A DNA stretch of 64,000 bases from Nocardia nova SH22a (GTDB lineage: Bacteria > Actinomycetota > Actinomycetes > Mycobacteriales > Mycobacteriaceae). The translations under genes were made by a program, and so were the position numbers. A model generated the notes under the pieces. The model was not told where the DNA came from, searched no databases, and was given only the letters and a program-made list of their open reading frames with translations. The stretch lies in NCBI RefSeq assembly GCF_000523235.1, contig NZ_CP006850.1, forward strand, positions 1,488,001-1,552,000, written 5' to 3'. Numbering within the stretch: position 1 is the first letter of the stretch; every line of letters begins with the position of its first letter. Positions 43,565 through 51,584 of the stretch are shown here, piece by piece.

Positions 43565-44443
43565 GGGGCTGCGGTGAACGGGTGGGGTGCGTTGAAGTGG
43601 GTGTGATGGCGCGGTTGGTGGGTGGTGCCGTGCTGGCGGTGTGAGGCGGGCTGAGAAGGATCGGTGGTGCGCTGAAGAGAGTGGTGCTGCACCTGAAGGT
43701 TGTGGGTGTACTGCCTCAGAAAGGTATTGGCTGTATTTTTGGCCTCCGCTTCGCTCCGGCGGGGTTGGCGGCCCCTGAGTCTCGCCGATCGGCACCCGTC
43801 GCTTGCTCCTTCGTCGCGTACGCGACGGGCACCGATCGGCGAGACGGCCGCCAACCCACCCAGTCGAACTACCCCGGAACGCTTTTGGCGTGCCCGCTCA
43901 CCTCGAGCTCGCAAGGTCACCCTTTTGAGGTTTGTGGTTGCCGGGAGTGCTTTTCGCGTGCCGATTCTGGTTTTCGTGGACTCTAGGCGTGGGGCGGCAG
44001 TGGGTGTGCCTGCCGGGCTTCTGTCAGCCGCTCGGCAGTCGCCGGGGGCAACGTTTCCGAGAGGGTGCGCCGAGGGCGGGCCGACCCCCCAGCCAGCGCA
44101 CCCCAAACGGCGACCTCACACACTCAACGTGCCCCGGCACGCTGAAAGCGTTTCCGAGGTAGTCCCACTGGGTGGTTTCGCGGCCGAGACTCAGGGGCCG
44201 CGAAACCCGCCGGAGCGAAGCGGAGGCCAAAAATACAGCTAGCACCTTTTTGGGCAGTGCTCCCCAGGCCCCAATACATCCCAAAGGCAACGTCATCCAC
44301 AACCAGCAACCCACCCCACCTCAGACACCCACCCAGCCAATCCACCCCCCACCTACTTCGGGTACCGCATCACCTCAACCCCTATACGCCACCTACTAAG
44401 GCACCGCCCCAAATCTCAGGCGTCGCGCCCACCCCACCCTCAC
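43545..44443. other. 0.9-kb non-coding spacer with strand-skewed, repeat-rich DNA
   Basis: Between the convergent mceF and mas genes. Bases 43545-43720 are strongly G/T-rich on the plus strand and 44255-44440 strongly C/A-rich, so the whole spacer is roughly mirror-symmetric. It holds the tandem repeats after mceF, a long imperfect inverted repeat (43710-44258) and a nested hairpin (43782-43842). Open frames across it are low-complexity and not protein-like. Confidence 0.7.
43710..44258. repeat. Large inverted-repeat element with nested hairpin
   Basis: Left arm 43710-43784 pairs with right arm 44185-44258. Within these arms 43731-43763 and 44206-44238 are perfect 33-bp complements (ending CTGTATTTTTGGCCTCCGC on the left), and 43768-43784 pairs perfectly with 44185-44201. 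The pairing resumes imperfectly further in (about 43847-43888 with 44143-44185). The left arm carries an extra hairpin, 43782-43802 with 43822-43842 (two mismatches). No transposase frame lies between the arms. Confidence 0.8.
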
Positions 44444-45076
44444 CTACACCGGATCGAACGCCGAAATCTTCCACTCCCCGCCCACCCGCCGCAGCGACAC
44501 CTTCACACTGCTCGAAGTCATAGACGGATCAGGCTTGTCCTTGGTCGTAGTCGTCTGATTGATGAACACCAGCACTACCGCAGAATCCGGATGCATCTCC
44601 TGAACCGCCGACCGCACCACCGTCGCGGCGGTCTTCACCGCCTTGTCCTTGGCCGCCGGCGCCACCACCTGATCGGTGAATTGCCCGTAATACGTGGCGA
44701 AGTCGCCGGTGATGAACGACTTGGCGTTGCCGAGGTCGTGGTCGAGAGTGTCCGGCGCGTAGGACAGGATCGCGACCGAGCCGTTCGATGCCGCCGCGCT
44801 GGCCGCCTTCTGCGCGCTGTCGTCGGTCTGCTGATCGGTGCGGTAGTCGGTGAAATACAACGTCGTGGCCGCGACCACCGAAGCGACGGCGAGTGTGCCG
44901 AGAGCGCCGATGCCGAGGCCGGACCGATGCTCGCGGATCCATGCGAGTGCCGTCCGGGTGCGCCCGGTGCGAGTGGGCGGGGTGCTCGCGGATTCGGCAG
45001 CGGGGGACTCCGCGCTCACCGAGTCGGCATCGGGATCTGCCGCGTCACGGTCTTCGGATTCGATTGCTGTGCTCAC
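44444..45076 (-). CDS. Mce-associated membrane protein (distal)
   Basis: 210 residues from GTG 45076, overlapping the upstream gene by 4 bases. An acidic Ser/Ala-rich cytoplasmic head (~60 residues), one helix ([20 protein letters not shown]), then the Mas/Mce-associated alpha-beta domain: [40 protein letters not shown], and [20 protein letters not shown] at the end. Proteins of this type accompany mce operons and stabilise the transporter. It faces mceF instead of following it. Confidence 0.85.
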   Translation of the reverse strand: MSTAIESEDRDAADPDADSVSAESPAAESASTPPTRTGRTRTALAWIREHRSGLGIGALGTLAVASVVAATTLYFTDYRTDQQTDDSAQKAASAAASNGSVAILSYAPDTLDHDLGNAKSFITGDFATYYGQFTDQVVAPAAKDKAVKTAATVVRSAVQEMHPDSAVVLVFINQTTTTKDKPDPSMTSSSVKVSLRRVGGEWKISAFDPV

Positions 45077-46077
45077 GGTACGAACTCCACCTTCGACATC
45101 TTGAGCTGTCCGTCGACCCGCTGCACGGTGACGCTGAGCCGCCATGCGCGCGGTTCCTGTTTCGCCCCTGCGGAATTGGTGACCTTCGAGGTCGCCGCGA
45201 CCAGTACCACGGCGGAGTCACCGGACATCGACTGCACCGCAGCGGAGTTCACGTGACCCTCGGTGGCGACCTTGGACTGCTGGATCACCTTCGCGAAATC
45301 GTCTGCGCGGGTTTGGAAGTCGTCGCGGAAGGTGCCGGTCGAATCGTCGAGGACCCGCTTCACATCGTCGGCGGCGTGATTGAAATCCAGGGAGGTCAGG
45401 CTCGTCACGCCCTGGCGGGCCGCGGCGACGAACTCGGCTTCCCGATGCTGTTTCGCGGTGACATCGTGGTGCTGCCACATGATGTAGCCGCTGCTGACCA
45501 GGCCCGCGCACAGCACCACGGCAGCCACTGCGACGCCCGCACCGCGGCGGGTGATGCGCGGCAGGGCGACCGGCAATCGCCGCAGGCGCCGCTTGCGGTC
45601 GTCGCGCCCGGTATCGGCGAGATCGGGATCGTCGGAGGCGGCGGAGCCGGAAGCGCCGTCACCGGAAGCATCGACGCCGGAAGCCTTGACGCTGGAAGCG
45701 CCACCGTCGGATATGCCCGCCGAGGCAACATTTCCGGATGCCGTGTCTGTACTTGCGCGATCGCCGCCGGACGCGTCCGACTCCGGCACGGGGGTATCGT
45801 CAGCCGCGGCGCCCACTGCCAAAGTCTCGATCTTCGTTGTCGCCCTGTCGGATTCGGCAGGTGCGGGTTCCGCTTCGCCGCCGGATGCCGCGTCCGCCGA
45901 CTCCCCGGCACCGGCCGCGGCGTGGTGGCGTAACCGGGCGGCTCGGGCCCGGGCGCGCGCCGCCGCGGCCGTCGCCTCGGCGGCTTCCGCTTCGGCTTCG
46001 GCGAGCAGGAGCTCACTGTCGGTGTCGGCCGGAGCTTCCGGGGCATCCGGCGGTGACGAGTGGTTACCGGACATCAC
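45073..46077 (-). CDS. Mce-associated membrane protein (proximal)
   Basis: 334 residues. A very long Ala/Asp/Ser/Gly low-complexity head (about 1-165, with [19 protein letters not shown] repeats) precedes one helix ([20 protein letters not shown]) and the Mas domain ([58 protein letters not shown], and a final [20 protein letters not shown]). Same domain as the following gene, so the pair is a tandem duplication with different linkers. Starts ATG 46077 or 46074. Confidence 0.85.
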   Translation of the reverse strand: MMSGNHSSPPDAPEAPADTDSELLLAEAEAEAAEATAAAARARARAARLRHHAAAGAGESADAASGGEAEPAPAESDRATTKIETLAVGAAADDTPVPESDASGGDRASTDTASGNVASAGISDGGASSVKASGVDASGDGASGSAASDDPDLADTGRDDRKRRLRRLPVALPRITRRGAGVAVAAVVLCAGLVSSGYIMWQHHDVTAKQHREAEFVAAARQGVTSLTSLDFNHAADDVKRVLDDSTGTFRDDFQTRADDFAKVIQQSKVATEGHVNSAAVQSMSGDSAVVLVAATSKVTNSAGAKQEPRAWRLSVTVQRVDGQLKMSKVEFVP

Positions 46078-46227
46078 TGCGTGCTCCGTTCGTAGAGCCG
46101 GTGGCAGGGCAGACCTGCGAGAACAATATTTCCACGCATTGAGAACAGTACTCTACCCACGTCTGTGGCCATTTGCTGTGGATATTGCCGGATCCGCATA
46201 TGTGGGCGGGGATTGTCATTGTCTAAA

Positions 46228-46248
46228 TGAGAGAATATCCTTCTCTCA
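46228..46248. promoter_or_regulatory. Perfect palindrome TGAGAGAA-N5-TTCTCTCA upstream of the P450
   Basis: 8-bp arms without mismatch, 5-bp spacer, about 100 bases before the P450 start and 150 bases upstream of the divergent mas gene. Symmetry and position suit a dimeric repressor operator. No regulator gene is adjacent. Confidence 0.55.
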
Positions 46249-46349
46249 CGGTGGAGGGAGGCGCCATGACGCGAGGTCGGCGGTTGCCTGCCTGTGTCGA
46301 ATCCGCGGCGGAGCCGCAATCCGGATCAGTCCCGCAAGAGGTGAATCAG

Positions 46350-47552
46350 GTGACCATCAGCGCGGCCAGCGATGTCCACTACGACCCGTACGACGTCGAA
46401 CTCAATGCCGATCCCTATCCCATGTTCAAGCGGCTCCGCGAGGAGCTGCCGCTCTACTACAACGAACAGCACGACTTCTATCTGCTGAGTCGATTCGCCG
46501 ACGTCAACGCGGGCCTGATCGACAAGGACACCTTCCTCTCCAGCCGCGGCGCGATCCTCGAGCTGATCAAGGCGAATATCGAGATCCCCTCCGGCGTGCT
46601 GCTTTTCGAGGACCCACCGGTCCACACCATCCACCGCAAACTGCTGTCGCGGATGTTCACCCCGCGCAAGATCGCGGCCCTGGAGGCCAAGGTCCGGGAT
46701 TTCTGCGCGGCCAGCCTGGATCCGCTCGTCGGCACCGGGAAGATCGACTTCATCGACGATCTCGGCGCCCAGATGCCGATGCGCACGATCAGCATGCTGC
46801 TGGGTATTCCGGAAGAGGATCAGGAGGCGATCCGCGACTTCGCCAACGAGCAGATGCGCACCGAGGAGGGCGGGCAGATGAAGGCCGCCTCCGAGGGCAT
46901 GGCCTCCGGTGACATCTTCGGGCCCTACATCGACTGGCGCGTCGAGCACCCCTCCGACGACATCATGACCGAACTGCTCAACGTCGAATTCGTCGACGAG
47001 ACCGGCGCCGAACGCAAACTGAGCCGGGACGAACTGCTGATGTATGTGAGCGTGGTGGCGGGCGCCGGAAACGAGACCACCACGCGGCTGATCGGCTGGG
47101 CCGGAAAGGTTCTCGCCGAACATCCCGACCAGCGGCGCATGCTGGCGGAGAACCCGTCGCTGATCCCGCAGGCCATCGAGGAACTGCTGCGCTACGAATC
47201 GCCCGCACCGCACGCCTGCCGCTACGTCGCCCGCGAGGTCGAGTACTACGGCCAGAAGGTGCCCGAGGGCTCGGTGATGATGTTCCTGATCGGCGCCGCC
47301 AACCGCGATCATCGCCAATTCGCGCCCGACGGTGACGTTTTCGACATCACCCGGGCGCCGCAGCCGCACCTGGCCTTCAGCGTCGGCACCCACTTCTGCC
47401 TGGGTTCGGCGCTGGCGCGGCTGGAGGGCCGGATCGCCCTCGAGGAGATCCTGAAGCGATTCCCGGAATGGGAGGTCGACATGTCCGCGGCGCGGCTGTC
47501 GCCGACCTCGACGGTACGCGGCTGGGAGCATCTGCCCGCTCGCACAGCCTGA
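46350..47552 (+). CDS. Cytochrome P450
   Basis: 400 residues from GTG 46350, which follows AAGAGGTG; in-frame upstream starts run through the palindrome. P450 landmarks: YDPYDVELNADPYPMFKRLR at the start, C-helix region FEDPPVHTIHRKLLSRMFTP, I-helix VVAGAGNETTTRLIGW, ExxR in EELLRYESP, and heme loop FSVGTHFCLGSALARLE. Soluble, monooxygenase-type. The next gene, an SDR 102 bases on, could further oxidise an alcohol it makes, but hairpin and palindrome between them argue for separate control. Confidence 0.92.
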   Translation: MTISAASDVHYDPYDVELNADPYPMFKRLREELPLYYNEQHDFYLLSRFADVNAGLIDKDTFLSSRGAILELIKANIEIPSGVLLFEDPPVHTIHRKLLSRMFTPRKIAALEAKVRDFCAASLDPLVGTGKIDFIDDLGAQMPMRTISMLLGIPEEDQEAIRDFANEQMRTEEGGQMKAASEGMASGDIFGPYIDWRVEHPSDDIMTELLNVEFVDETGAERKLSRDELLMYVSVVAGAGNETTTRLIGWAGKVLAEHPDQRRMLAENPSLIPQAIEELLRYESPAPHACRYVAREVEYYGQKVPEGSVMMFLIGAANRDHRQFAPDGDVFDITRAPQPHLAFSVGTHFCLGSALARLEGRIALEEILKRFPEWEVDMSAARLSPTSTVRGWEHLPARTA

Positions 47553-47588
47553 TTCACACCACCTCAGGCGCACGGGCTTCGCATCGGT

Positions 47589-47610
47589 CATCCGGCGTCC
47601 GCGCCGGATG
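47589..47610 (+). terminator. Hairpin after the P450 gene
   Basis: Perfect 9-bp stem CATCCGGCG / CGCCGGATG with loop TCCG, 36 bases past the stop. GC-rich, without T-run, as is common for actinobacterial terminators. Confidence 0.55.
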
Positions 47611-47613
47611 CGA

Positions 47614-47641
47614 TGATCGGACACGAATTCGTTTCTGATCA
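47614..47641. promoter_or_regulatory. 28-bp imperfect palindrome just before the SDR gene
   Basis: TGATC...ACGAATTCGT...GATCA, 11 of 14 positions symmetric, centred on AATT and ending 13 bases before the SDR start at 47655, directly upstream of the ribosome-binding site. A repressor bound here would block the SDR transcript. Confidence 0.45.
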
Positions 47642-47654
47642 TCGAGGAGTACAG

Positions 47655-48452
47655 ATGAGCTATCCGCAGCGATACGGTCCGTGGGCGCTGGTGGTGGGTG
47701 CCGCGGTCGGGCTGGGGGCCGAATTCTGCCGGCAGCTCGCCGAACGCGGCCTGAACCTGATCATGGTCGCGCTGGAGAAGGACGAACTCGACACGCTCGC
47801 AACGGATGTGGCGCGGCGCTACGGTGTGCGCACCGAGGCGATCACCGGCGACATCACCGACGCCGAGGTGTTCGAATCGGTGGCGGGGCTGGTCGGTGAC
47901 GTCGAACTCGGGATGATCGTCTACAACGCCGGGCTCTCGGTCTGCGGCCGGTGGCTGGACACGCCGCTCGAGCGCCACCGCAAGGTGGTCGACATCAACG
48001 TCGTCGCGATGATGACGGTCCTGCATTGTTTCGTCCCGCCGATGATCGAACGCGGCCGGGGCGGGGTGGTGCTGCTCAGCTCGATGTCGGGACTGATCGG
48101 CACCCCCATGTACGGCTCGTACGCGGGCACCAAGGCCCTCACCCTCAATCTCGCCGAAACCCTGTGGGACGAATGGCGTTCGGCGGGAGTCGACGTCGTC
48201 GCGGTCATCCCGGGCCCGACCGACACACCCGGTTACCGGGCGGACGCGCCGCGGCAGATCCGCCGGTCGCCGAAGGTGATGCCGGTCGGCCCGGTGGTGG
48301 CCGCGGGACTGGCCGCCCTCGGCAGGCAGCCGTCGGTGATTCCCGGGCGCGCCAACCGATTCAGCGGTCTGCTGCTGTCCCGATGGCTGCCGCGCAAGAA
48401 GGCCGTCGGCATCATGGGGGAGACGATGCGCGAGATCTACGCGGGCAGATGA
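47655..48452 (+). CDS. Short-chain dehydrogenase/reductase
   Basis: 265 residues; ATG 47655 follows GAGGAG. Rossmann motif VVGAAVGLGAEFCRQLA (GAxxGLG), TGDITDAEVF, YNAGLS, catalytic Ser in VLLSSMSGLIG, YAGTKALTL with the Tyr-Lys pair, and a C-terminal basic patch (SRWLPRKKAVGIM). Similar in size and start (RYGPWALV) to the SDR at 28097, though the sequences differ. Acts on an unknown alcohol or ketone. Confidence 0.9.
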   Translation: MSYPQRYGPWALVVGAAVGLGAEFCRQLAERGLNLIMVALEKDELDTLATDVARRYGVRTEAITGDITDAEVFESVAGLVGDVELGMIVYNAGLSVCGRWLDTPLERHRKVVDINVVAMMTVLHCFVPPMIERGRGGVVLLSSMSGLIGTPMYGSYAGTKALTLNLAETLWDEWRSAGVDVVAVIPGPTDTPGYRADAPRQIRRSPKVMPVGPVVAAGLAALGRQPSVIPGRANRFSGLLLSRWLPRKKAVGIMGETMREIYAGR

Positions 48453-48565
48453 CGCGAGCGGCCGCCAGCGGTGGTCAGGCTCATCCGAAACGTGGGATGC
48501 TCTGATCACGCGGCGCCGATAACCTCGGTGCCCGGACCCGCAGGCCGAACCGAAGGGAATCGTCC

Positions 48566-49462
48566 ATGAGCGAGGAATCGACCGCACACCGTGGTGAAGA
48601 ACCGCCCGACATGCCCATCGTGGTCGCCGCAGACGGCTCCGAGATCGCCAATCAGGCGGTCGCGTGGGCCGCGGTCGACGCGACATTGCACGGGCGGCGG
48701 CTCGACATCATCACCTCCGCCACCCTGCCCGCGGGGTTCGGCGCCGAGATCTGGGCGGGCGGCGCCGACTGGATCCGCGAGGACGGCGAACGCATCATCG
48801 CCGAGGCGCACCGGATCGCCGGACTGGTGAACGGTCCGCCCGAGATCCGCACCGAACTCGTCTTCGACCCCATCATCCCGACCCTCGTCGCCCGTTCGGA
48901 ACAGGCATACCGCCTGGTCGTCGGCAGCCGCGGCCGCGGCGCCGTGCGGCGCGCGCTGCTGGGCTCGGTGAGTTCGGCGGTGGTGCAGCGGGCGCGCTGC
49001 CCGGTCACCGTGGTCCCCGGCAACTCGGCCACCGATCTGGTGACCGCCGCCCAACCGGTGGTGGTCGGCGTGGACGGCACCGAGAACAGCGAGCCCGCGA
49101 TCGGCGTGGCCTTCGACGAGGCGTCGCGGCGGAAGGTGCCGCTGATCGCCGTGCACACCTGGAGCGATATCAGTCTGCCCGAGGTGGCGGTCGCGGGCTG
49201 GGACACCCTGCGCGAATCCGAACGCGCCGCGCTGTCGGAGAGCCTGGCCGGATGGCGCGAACAATATCCGGATGTGGATGTGCGGCCGGTGGTCTGGGCC
49301 GACCGGCCCGCGCGCGCCCTGCTGGCCGAGTCCGAGCACGCGCAGCTGGTCGTGATCGGCAGCCACGGCCGCGGCGGATTCTCCGGCATGCTGCTGGGAT
49401 CCACCGGGCACGCGCTGTTGCAGTCGGCCGAATGCCCGGTCGTGGTGGTGCGCAAGCGCTGA
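48566..49462 (+). CDS. Universal stress protein with two Usp domains
   Basis: 298 residues. Domain 1 (about 12-150) shows PIVVAADGSEIANQAVAWA and VVGSRGRGAVRRALLGSVS (ATP-binding GxxGRGxxxxxxxGSVS); domain 2 (about 158-298) shows PVVVGVDGTENSEPAIGVA and VIGSHGRGGFSGMLLGSTG. Both G-loops are intact, so ATP binding is expected. Length fits mycobacterial dormancy-type USPs. A strong hairpin follows the stop. Confidence 0.93.
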   Translation: MSEESTAHRGEEPPDMPIVVAADGSEIANQAVAWAAVDATLHGRRLDIITSATLPAGFGAEIWAGGADWIREDGERIIAEAHRIAGLVNGPPEIRTELVFDPIIPTLVARSEQAYRLVVGSRGRGAVRRALLGSVSSAVVQRARCPVTVVPGNSATDLVTAAQPVVVGVDGTENSEPAIGVAFDEASRRKVPLIAVHTWSDISLPEVAVAGWDTLRESERAALSESLAGWREQYPDVDVRPVVWADRPARALLAESEHAQLVVIGSHGRGGFSGMLLGSTGHALLQSAECPVVVVRKR

Positions 49463-49471
49463 GATCCGGAG

Positions 49472-49498
49472 CGCGCCGGGCGATGTCCGCCCGGCGCG
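49472..49498 (+). terminator. Terminator of the universal stress protein gene
   Basis: Perfect 11-bp stem CGCGCCGGGCG / CGCCCGGCGCG, loop ATGTC, starting 10 bases after the stop codon. Confidence 0.75.
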
Positions 49499-50032
49499 AT
49501 ATCTCTCGTCGAACGTGGCAAACCTGGGGCGACAGCATCACTCCCGGGGAATGAGCGGCCCGGTGCGCATCGGCGGGGCGAGCACTTGCACCGGGTCTTG
49601 TGACCAGGAAAAGCCAACGGGGGGAACGATTTCGGTCGCCGGCCGGGGAGACCGGCGCCCGGGCGGGCTTTTCGTCACGACCATCGCGCACGGGCCATGT
49701 GGCCGGTGAACCAGTCTCTGCGGGTCCCGTTTGCCCGATTCCCGCGCACCCGGACGGACTCGCGGCGGTACCGGAAAAGAATTTTCCTTCGCAAACGAAC
49801 GGTTTGTGACTCGAGCCAGGGCGCCGCGGCGATCGTTCGGGCCGGAGGACAAGAGTTCCGGGATACTTCCGGCCGGAATTGAAAAGTATTGCGGAGCAAG
49901 GTAACTGGACGGCGCGATTGCCACGCCGGGCGGCGTGTCCGGTCCGGTCGTCCGATCCTGCGGTGACAGCTGTTAGCGGAAAAGTAGCTGAACTCGACGG
50001 TAACCCCCGGTCATATATTTAGAGGAACTGCT

Positions 50033-50061
50033 TGCTTGAAAACTGGGCGCTTGATATGTTG
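50033..50061 (+). promoter_or_regulatory. Possible promoter of the small-protein pair
   Basis: TTGCTT (50033-50038) and TATGTT (50056-50061) are 17 bases apart, the ideal spacing for a primary sigma factor, in the most AT-rich part of the spacer. This would give a leader of about 90 bases before the first ATG. Confidence 0.35.
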
Positions 50062-50159
50062 CCTGCGTCACTGTCGATACCGGACCGTGACCTTTGAACT
50101 CTCAGGCGTGATTCCGGCGACTGAGGGCGATTGGACATGCGCACAAAGGAGATTTGTCA

Positions 50160-50273
50160 ATGGGTTCGTTGAGTGACGTGCTTACAGCCATTATCCCCGC
50201 TCTGGGTTCTGCTGTGGCGGGCGACGGGCTGTGGGACACATTCCTCGGCTCGCTCGGGGCCATCGTCAAGTAG
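50160..50273 (+). CDS. 37-residue hydrophobic protein, candidate mycomembrane (PorA/PorH-like) protein
   Basis: ATG 50160 follows AAAGGAG at ideal spacing; stop TAG at 50271. The product begins MGSLSDVLTAIIPALGSAVA and ends in FLGSLGAIVK. It is Gly/Ser/Ala/Leu-rich, has no signal peptide and could form one amphipathic helix. The second small gene 76 bases on starts with the same MGSLxDxL pattern, and a mycolyltransferase follows. Corynebacterial PorA and PorH are similarly tiny, signal-less, adjacent to each other and O-mycoloylated on Ser; Ser17 in ALGSAVAG would be a comparable site. No sequence identity to PorA/PorH is claimed. Too short for normal gene-finding limits. Confidence 0.75.
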   Translation: MGSLSDVLTAIIPALGSAVAGDGLWDTFLGSLGAIVK

Positions 50274-50349
50274 GCATCGCAGAACTTGGTTCGACCATCG
50301 GTATTTCCGGCGTGGAATTCCGGTGCACGAGAAATTTAGGAGAAATAAT

Positions 50350-50466
50350 ATGGGATCGCTCGTCGATATTCTCGGCCAGGGCATCGGTAGTGCAGCCCCC
50401 ATCGGCACCAATATCGTGAATGCGCTCATCACTCTGAGTGGTGGCACTCCGGCTGCCGGTAAGTAA
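50350..50466 (+). CDS. 38-residue hydrophobic protein, paralogue of the preceding one
   Basis: ATG 50350 follows TTAGGAGAAAT; stop TAA at 50464. It begins MGSLVDILGQGIGSAAPIG and ends GGTPAAGK. Position-by-position likeness to the upstream protein covers MGSL.D.L and the later GSA (Ser14 here, Ser17 there), with a C-terminal Lys in both. A longer frame runs upstream to 50173 but would overlap the first small gene; the ribosome-binding site decides for 50350. A strong hairpin follows 12 bases after the stop. Probably a cell-envelope protein acting with its partner. Confidence 0.75.
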   Translation: MGSLVDILGQGIGSAAPIGTNIVNALITLSGGTPAAGK

Positions 50467-50478
50467 TTCAGCTGCCGA

Positions 50479-50517
50479 CCGCGGGGGCGCACCCGATCGC
50501 CGGGTGCGCCCCCGCGG
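50479..50517 (+). terminator. Strong hairpin after the small-protein pair
   Basis: Perfect 16-bp stem (CCGCGGGGGCGCACCC / GGGTGCGCCCCCGCGG) with 7-base loop, between the second small gene and the mycolyltransferase. It would end most transcripts from the small genes, giving them higher expression than the enzyme downstream. Confidence 0.85.
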
Positions 50518-50531
50518 CGGTGTCAGGGTCG

Positions 50532-51584
50532 ATGGTGTGTGAGGCGATGGCGGTGTTTGCAGACAAGGTGCGCGGGACAGTGCGCTGGATGGCGTGTCCG
50601 GTGGTGGCGGCGCTGATCGCGATCGCGTTCGCGCCCACGGCGGCGGCCGCGCCCGCGGCCCGGATCGTCACCGAAACCCCCGGCCCGGGACGAATTCTCG
50701 AGATCGGCGTGTACTCCCCGTCGATGGACCGCGTGATACCGCTGCAGGTCCTGCGGGCCGCCGACACGTCGACCCCGGCGCCCACGCTGTATCTGCTCAA
50801 CGGCGCCGGCGGCGGCGAGGACGCCGCCACCTGGCTGAAGCAGACCGACGCCTCGGACTTCTTCACCGGTAAGCACGTCAACGTCGTGGTCCCGATGGAA
50901 GGGGCGTTCAGTTACTACACCGACTGGGAGCGCCCCGACGAGGGCCTGGCGAAGAAGCTGAACAACAACGGCCGGAACATGTGGGCGACCTTCCTCACCG
51001 AGGAACTGCCGCCCGTGATCGACGCGGCCCTGCACACCACCGGTGCCAACGCGCTGGCCGGTATCTCCATGGCCGGGACGTCGGTGCTGGATCTGGCGAT
51101 CCGGGCGCCGCGGCTCTACCGCAGCGTGGCCGCCTACAGCGGATGCGCGATGACCAGCGATCCGCTCGGGCAGTCGTTCGTATCCCTGGTCGTCGGCCTG
51201 GGCAAGGGCGATCCGCGCAACATGTGGGGTCCGACCGGCGGCCCGGGCTGGCGCGAACACGACCCCTACCTGCACGCCGACCGGCTGCCGGACATTCCCA
51301 TGTACATCTCCAGCGGCAGCGGACTGCCCGGCAGGCACGACACCCTCGGCGATCCCGGCGTGGGTGACGACGGCCGCGTCCTCGCGAACCAGGTGGTGCT
51401 CGGTGGCGGCATCGAATCCGCGGCCAACTACTGCACGGCCAGACTCGCCGAGCGCACCCGGCAGCTGGGGCGTACCGACATCACCTACAACTTCCATCCC
51501 GCCGGCACCCACTCCTGGGGCTATTGGCAGGACGACCTGCACAAATCCTGGCCGATGATGGCGGCCGCCATCGCCGTCGGCTAG
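50532..51584 (+). CDS. Antigen-85-type mycolyltransferase / secreted esterase
   Basis: 350 residues from ATG 50532; GTG 50520 (2 bases after the hairpin) and ATG 50547 are alternatives in frame. A signal peptide (WMACPVVAALIAIAFAPTAA, then AAAP) exports it. Ag85 features: LYLLNGAGGGEDAATWLKQT, VNVVVPMEGAFSYYTDWERP, TFLTEELPPVIDAAL, nucleophile GISMAGTSVLDLA, and the His motif AGTHSWGYWQDDLHK. It would move mycolic acid from trehalose monomycolate to an acceptor: trehalose, arabinogalactan, or protein serine. Its place right after two PorA/PorH-sized proteins suggests protein O-mycoloylation, as an inference. Stop overlaps that of the convergent WS/DGAT gene. Confidence 0.9.
   Translation: MVCEAMAVFADKVRGTVRWMACPVVAALIAIAFAPTAAAAPAARIVTETPGPGRILEIGVYSPSMDRVIPLQVLRAADTSTPAPTLYLLNGAGGGEDAATWLKQTDASDFFTGKHVNVVVPMEGAFSYYTDWERPDEGLAKKLNNNGRNMWATFLTEELPPVIDAALHTTGANALAGISMAGTSVLDLAIRAPRLYRSVAAYSGCAMTSDPLGQSFVSLVVGLGKGDPRNMWGPTGGPGWREHDPYLHADRLPDIPMYISSGSGLPGRHDTLGDPGVGDDGRVLANQVVLGGGIESAANYCTARLAERTRQLGRTDITYNFHPAGTHSWGYWQDDLHKSWPMMAAAIAVG

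Larger units (their letters stand above)
49463..50159. other. Long intergenic region / leader before the small-protein genes
   Basis: Nearly 700 bases without a convincing gene. It begins with the terminator of the USP gene and ends with a strong Shine-Dalgarno (AAAGGAG) for the first small protein. The part from 49980 on is AT-richer and carries a promoter-like pair. Such a long upstream region is unusual for a 37-residue product and may hold control signals. Confidence 0.5.

Noticed and set aside
43527..43720. CRISPR-like array
   Set aside because: Repeats are adjacent or degenerate, without regular unique spacers, and no cas gene is present.
43710..44258. Insertion sequence
   Set aside because: The inverted repeats resemble IS ends, but there is no transposase frame or clear target duplication.
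43681..44399. Several frames inside the repeat-rich spacer after mceF
   Set aside because: They translate repeat DNA (Pro/Ser/Arg low complexity) and conflict with the inverted-repeat structure.
49515..49924. Short frames on both strands before the small-protein genes
   Set aside because: No start signal or conserved composition; the region looks like promoter and leader DNA.
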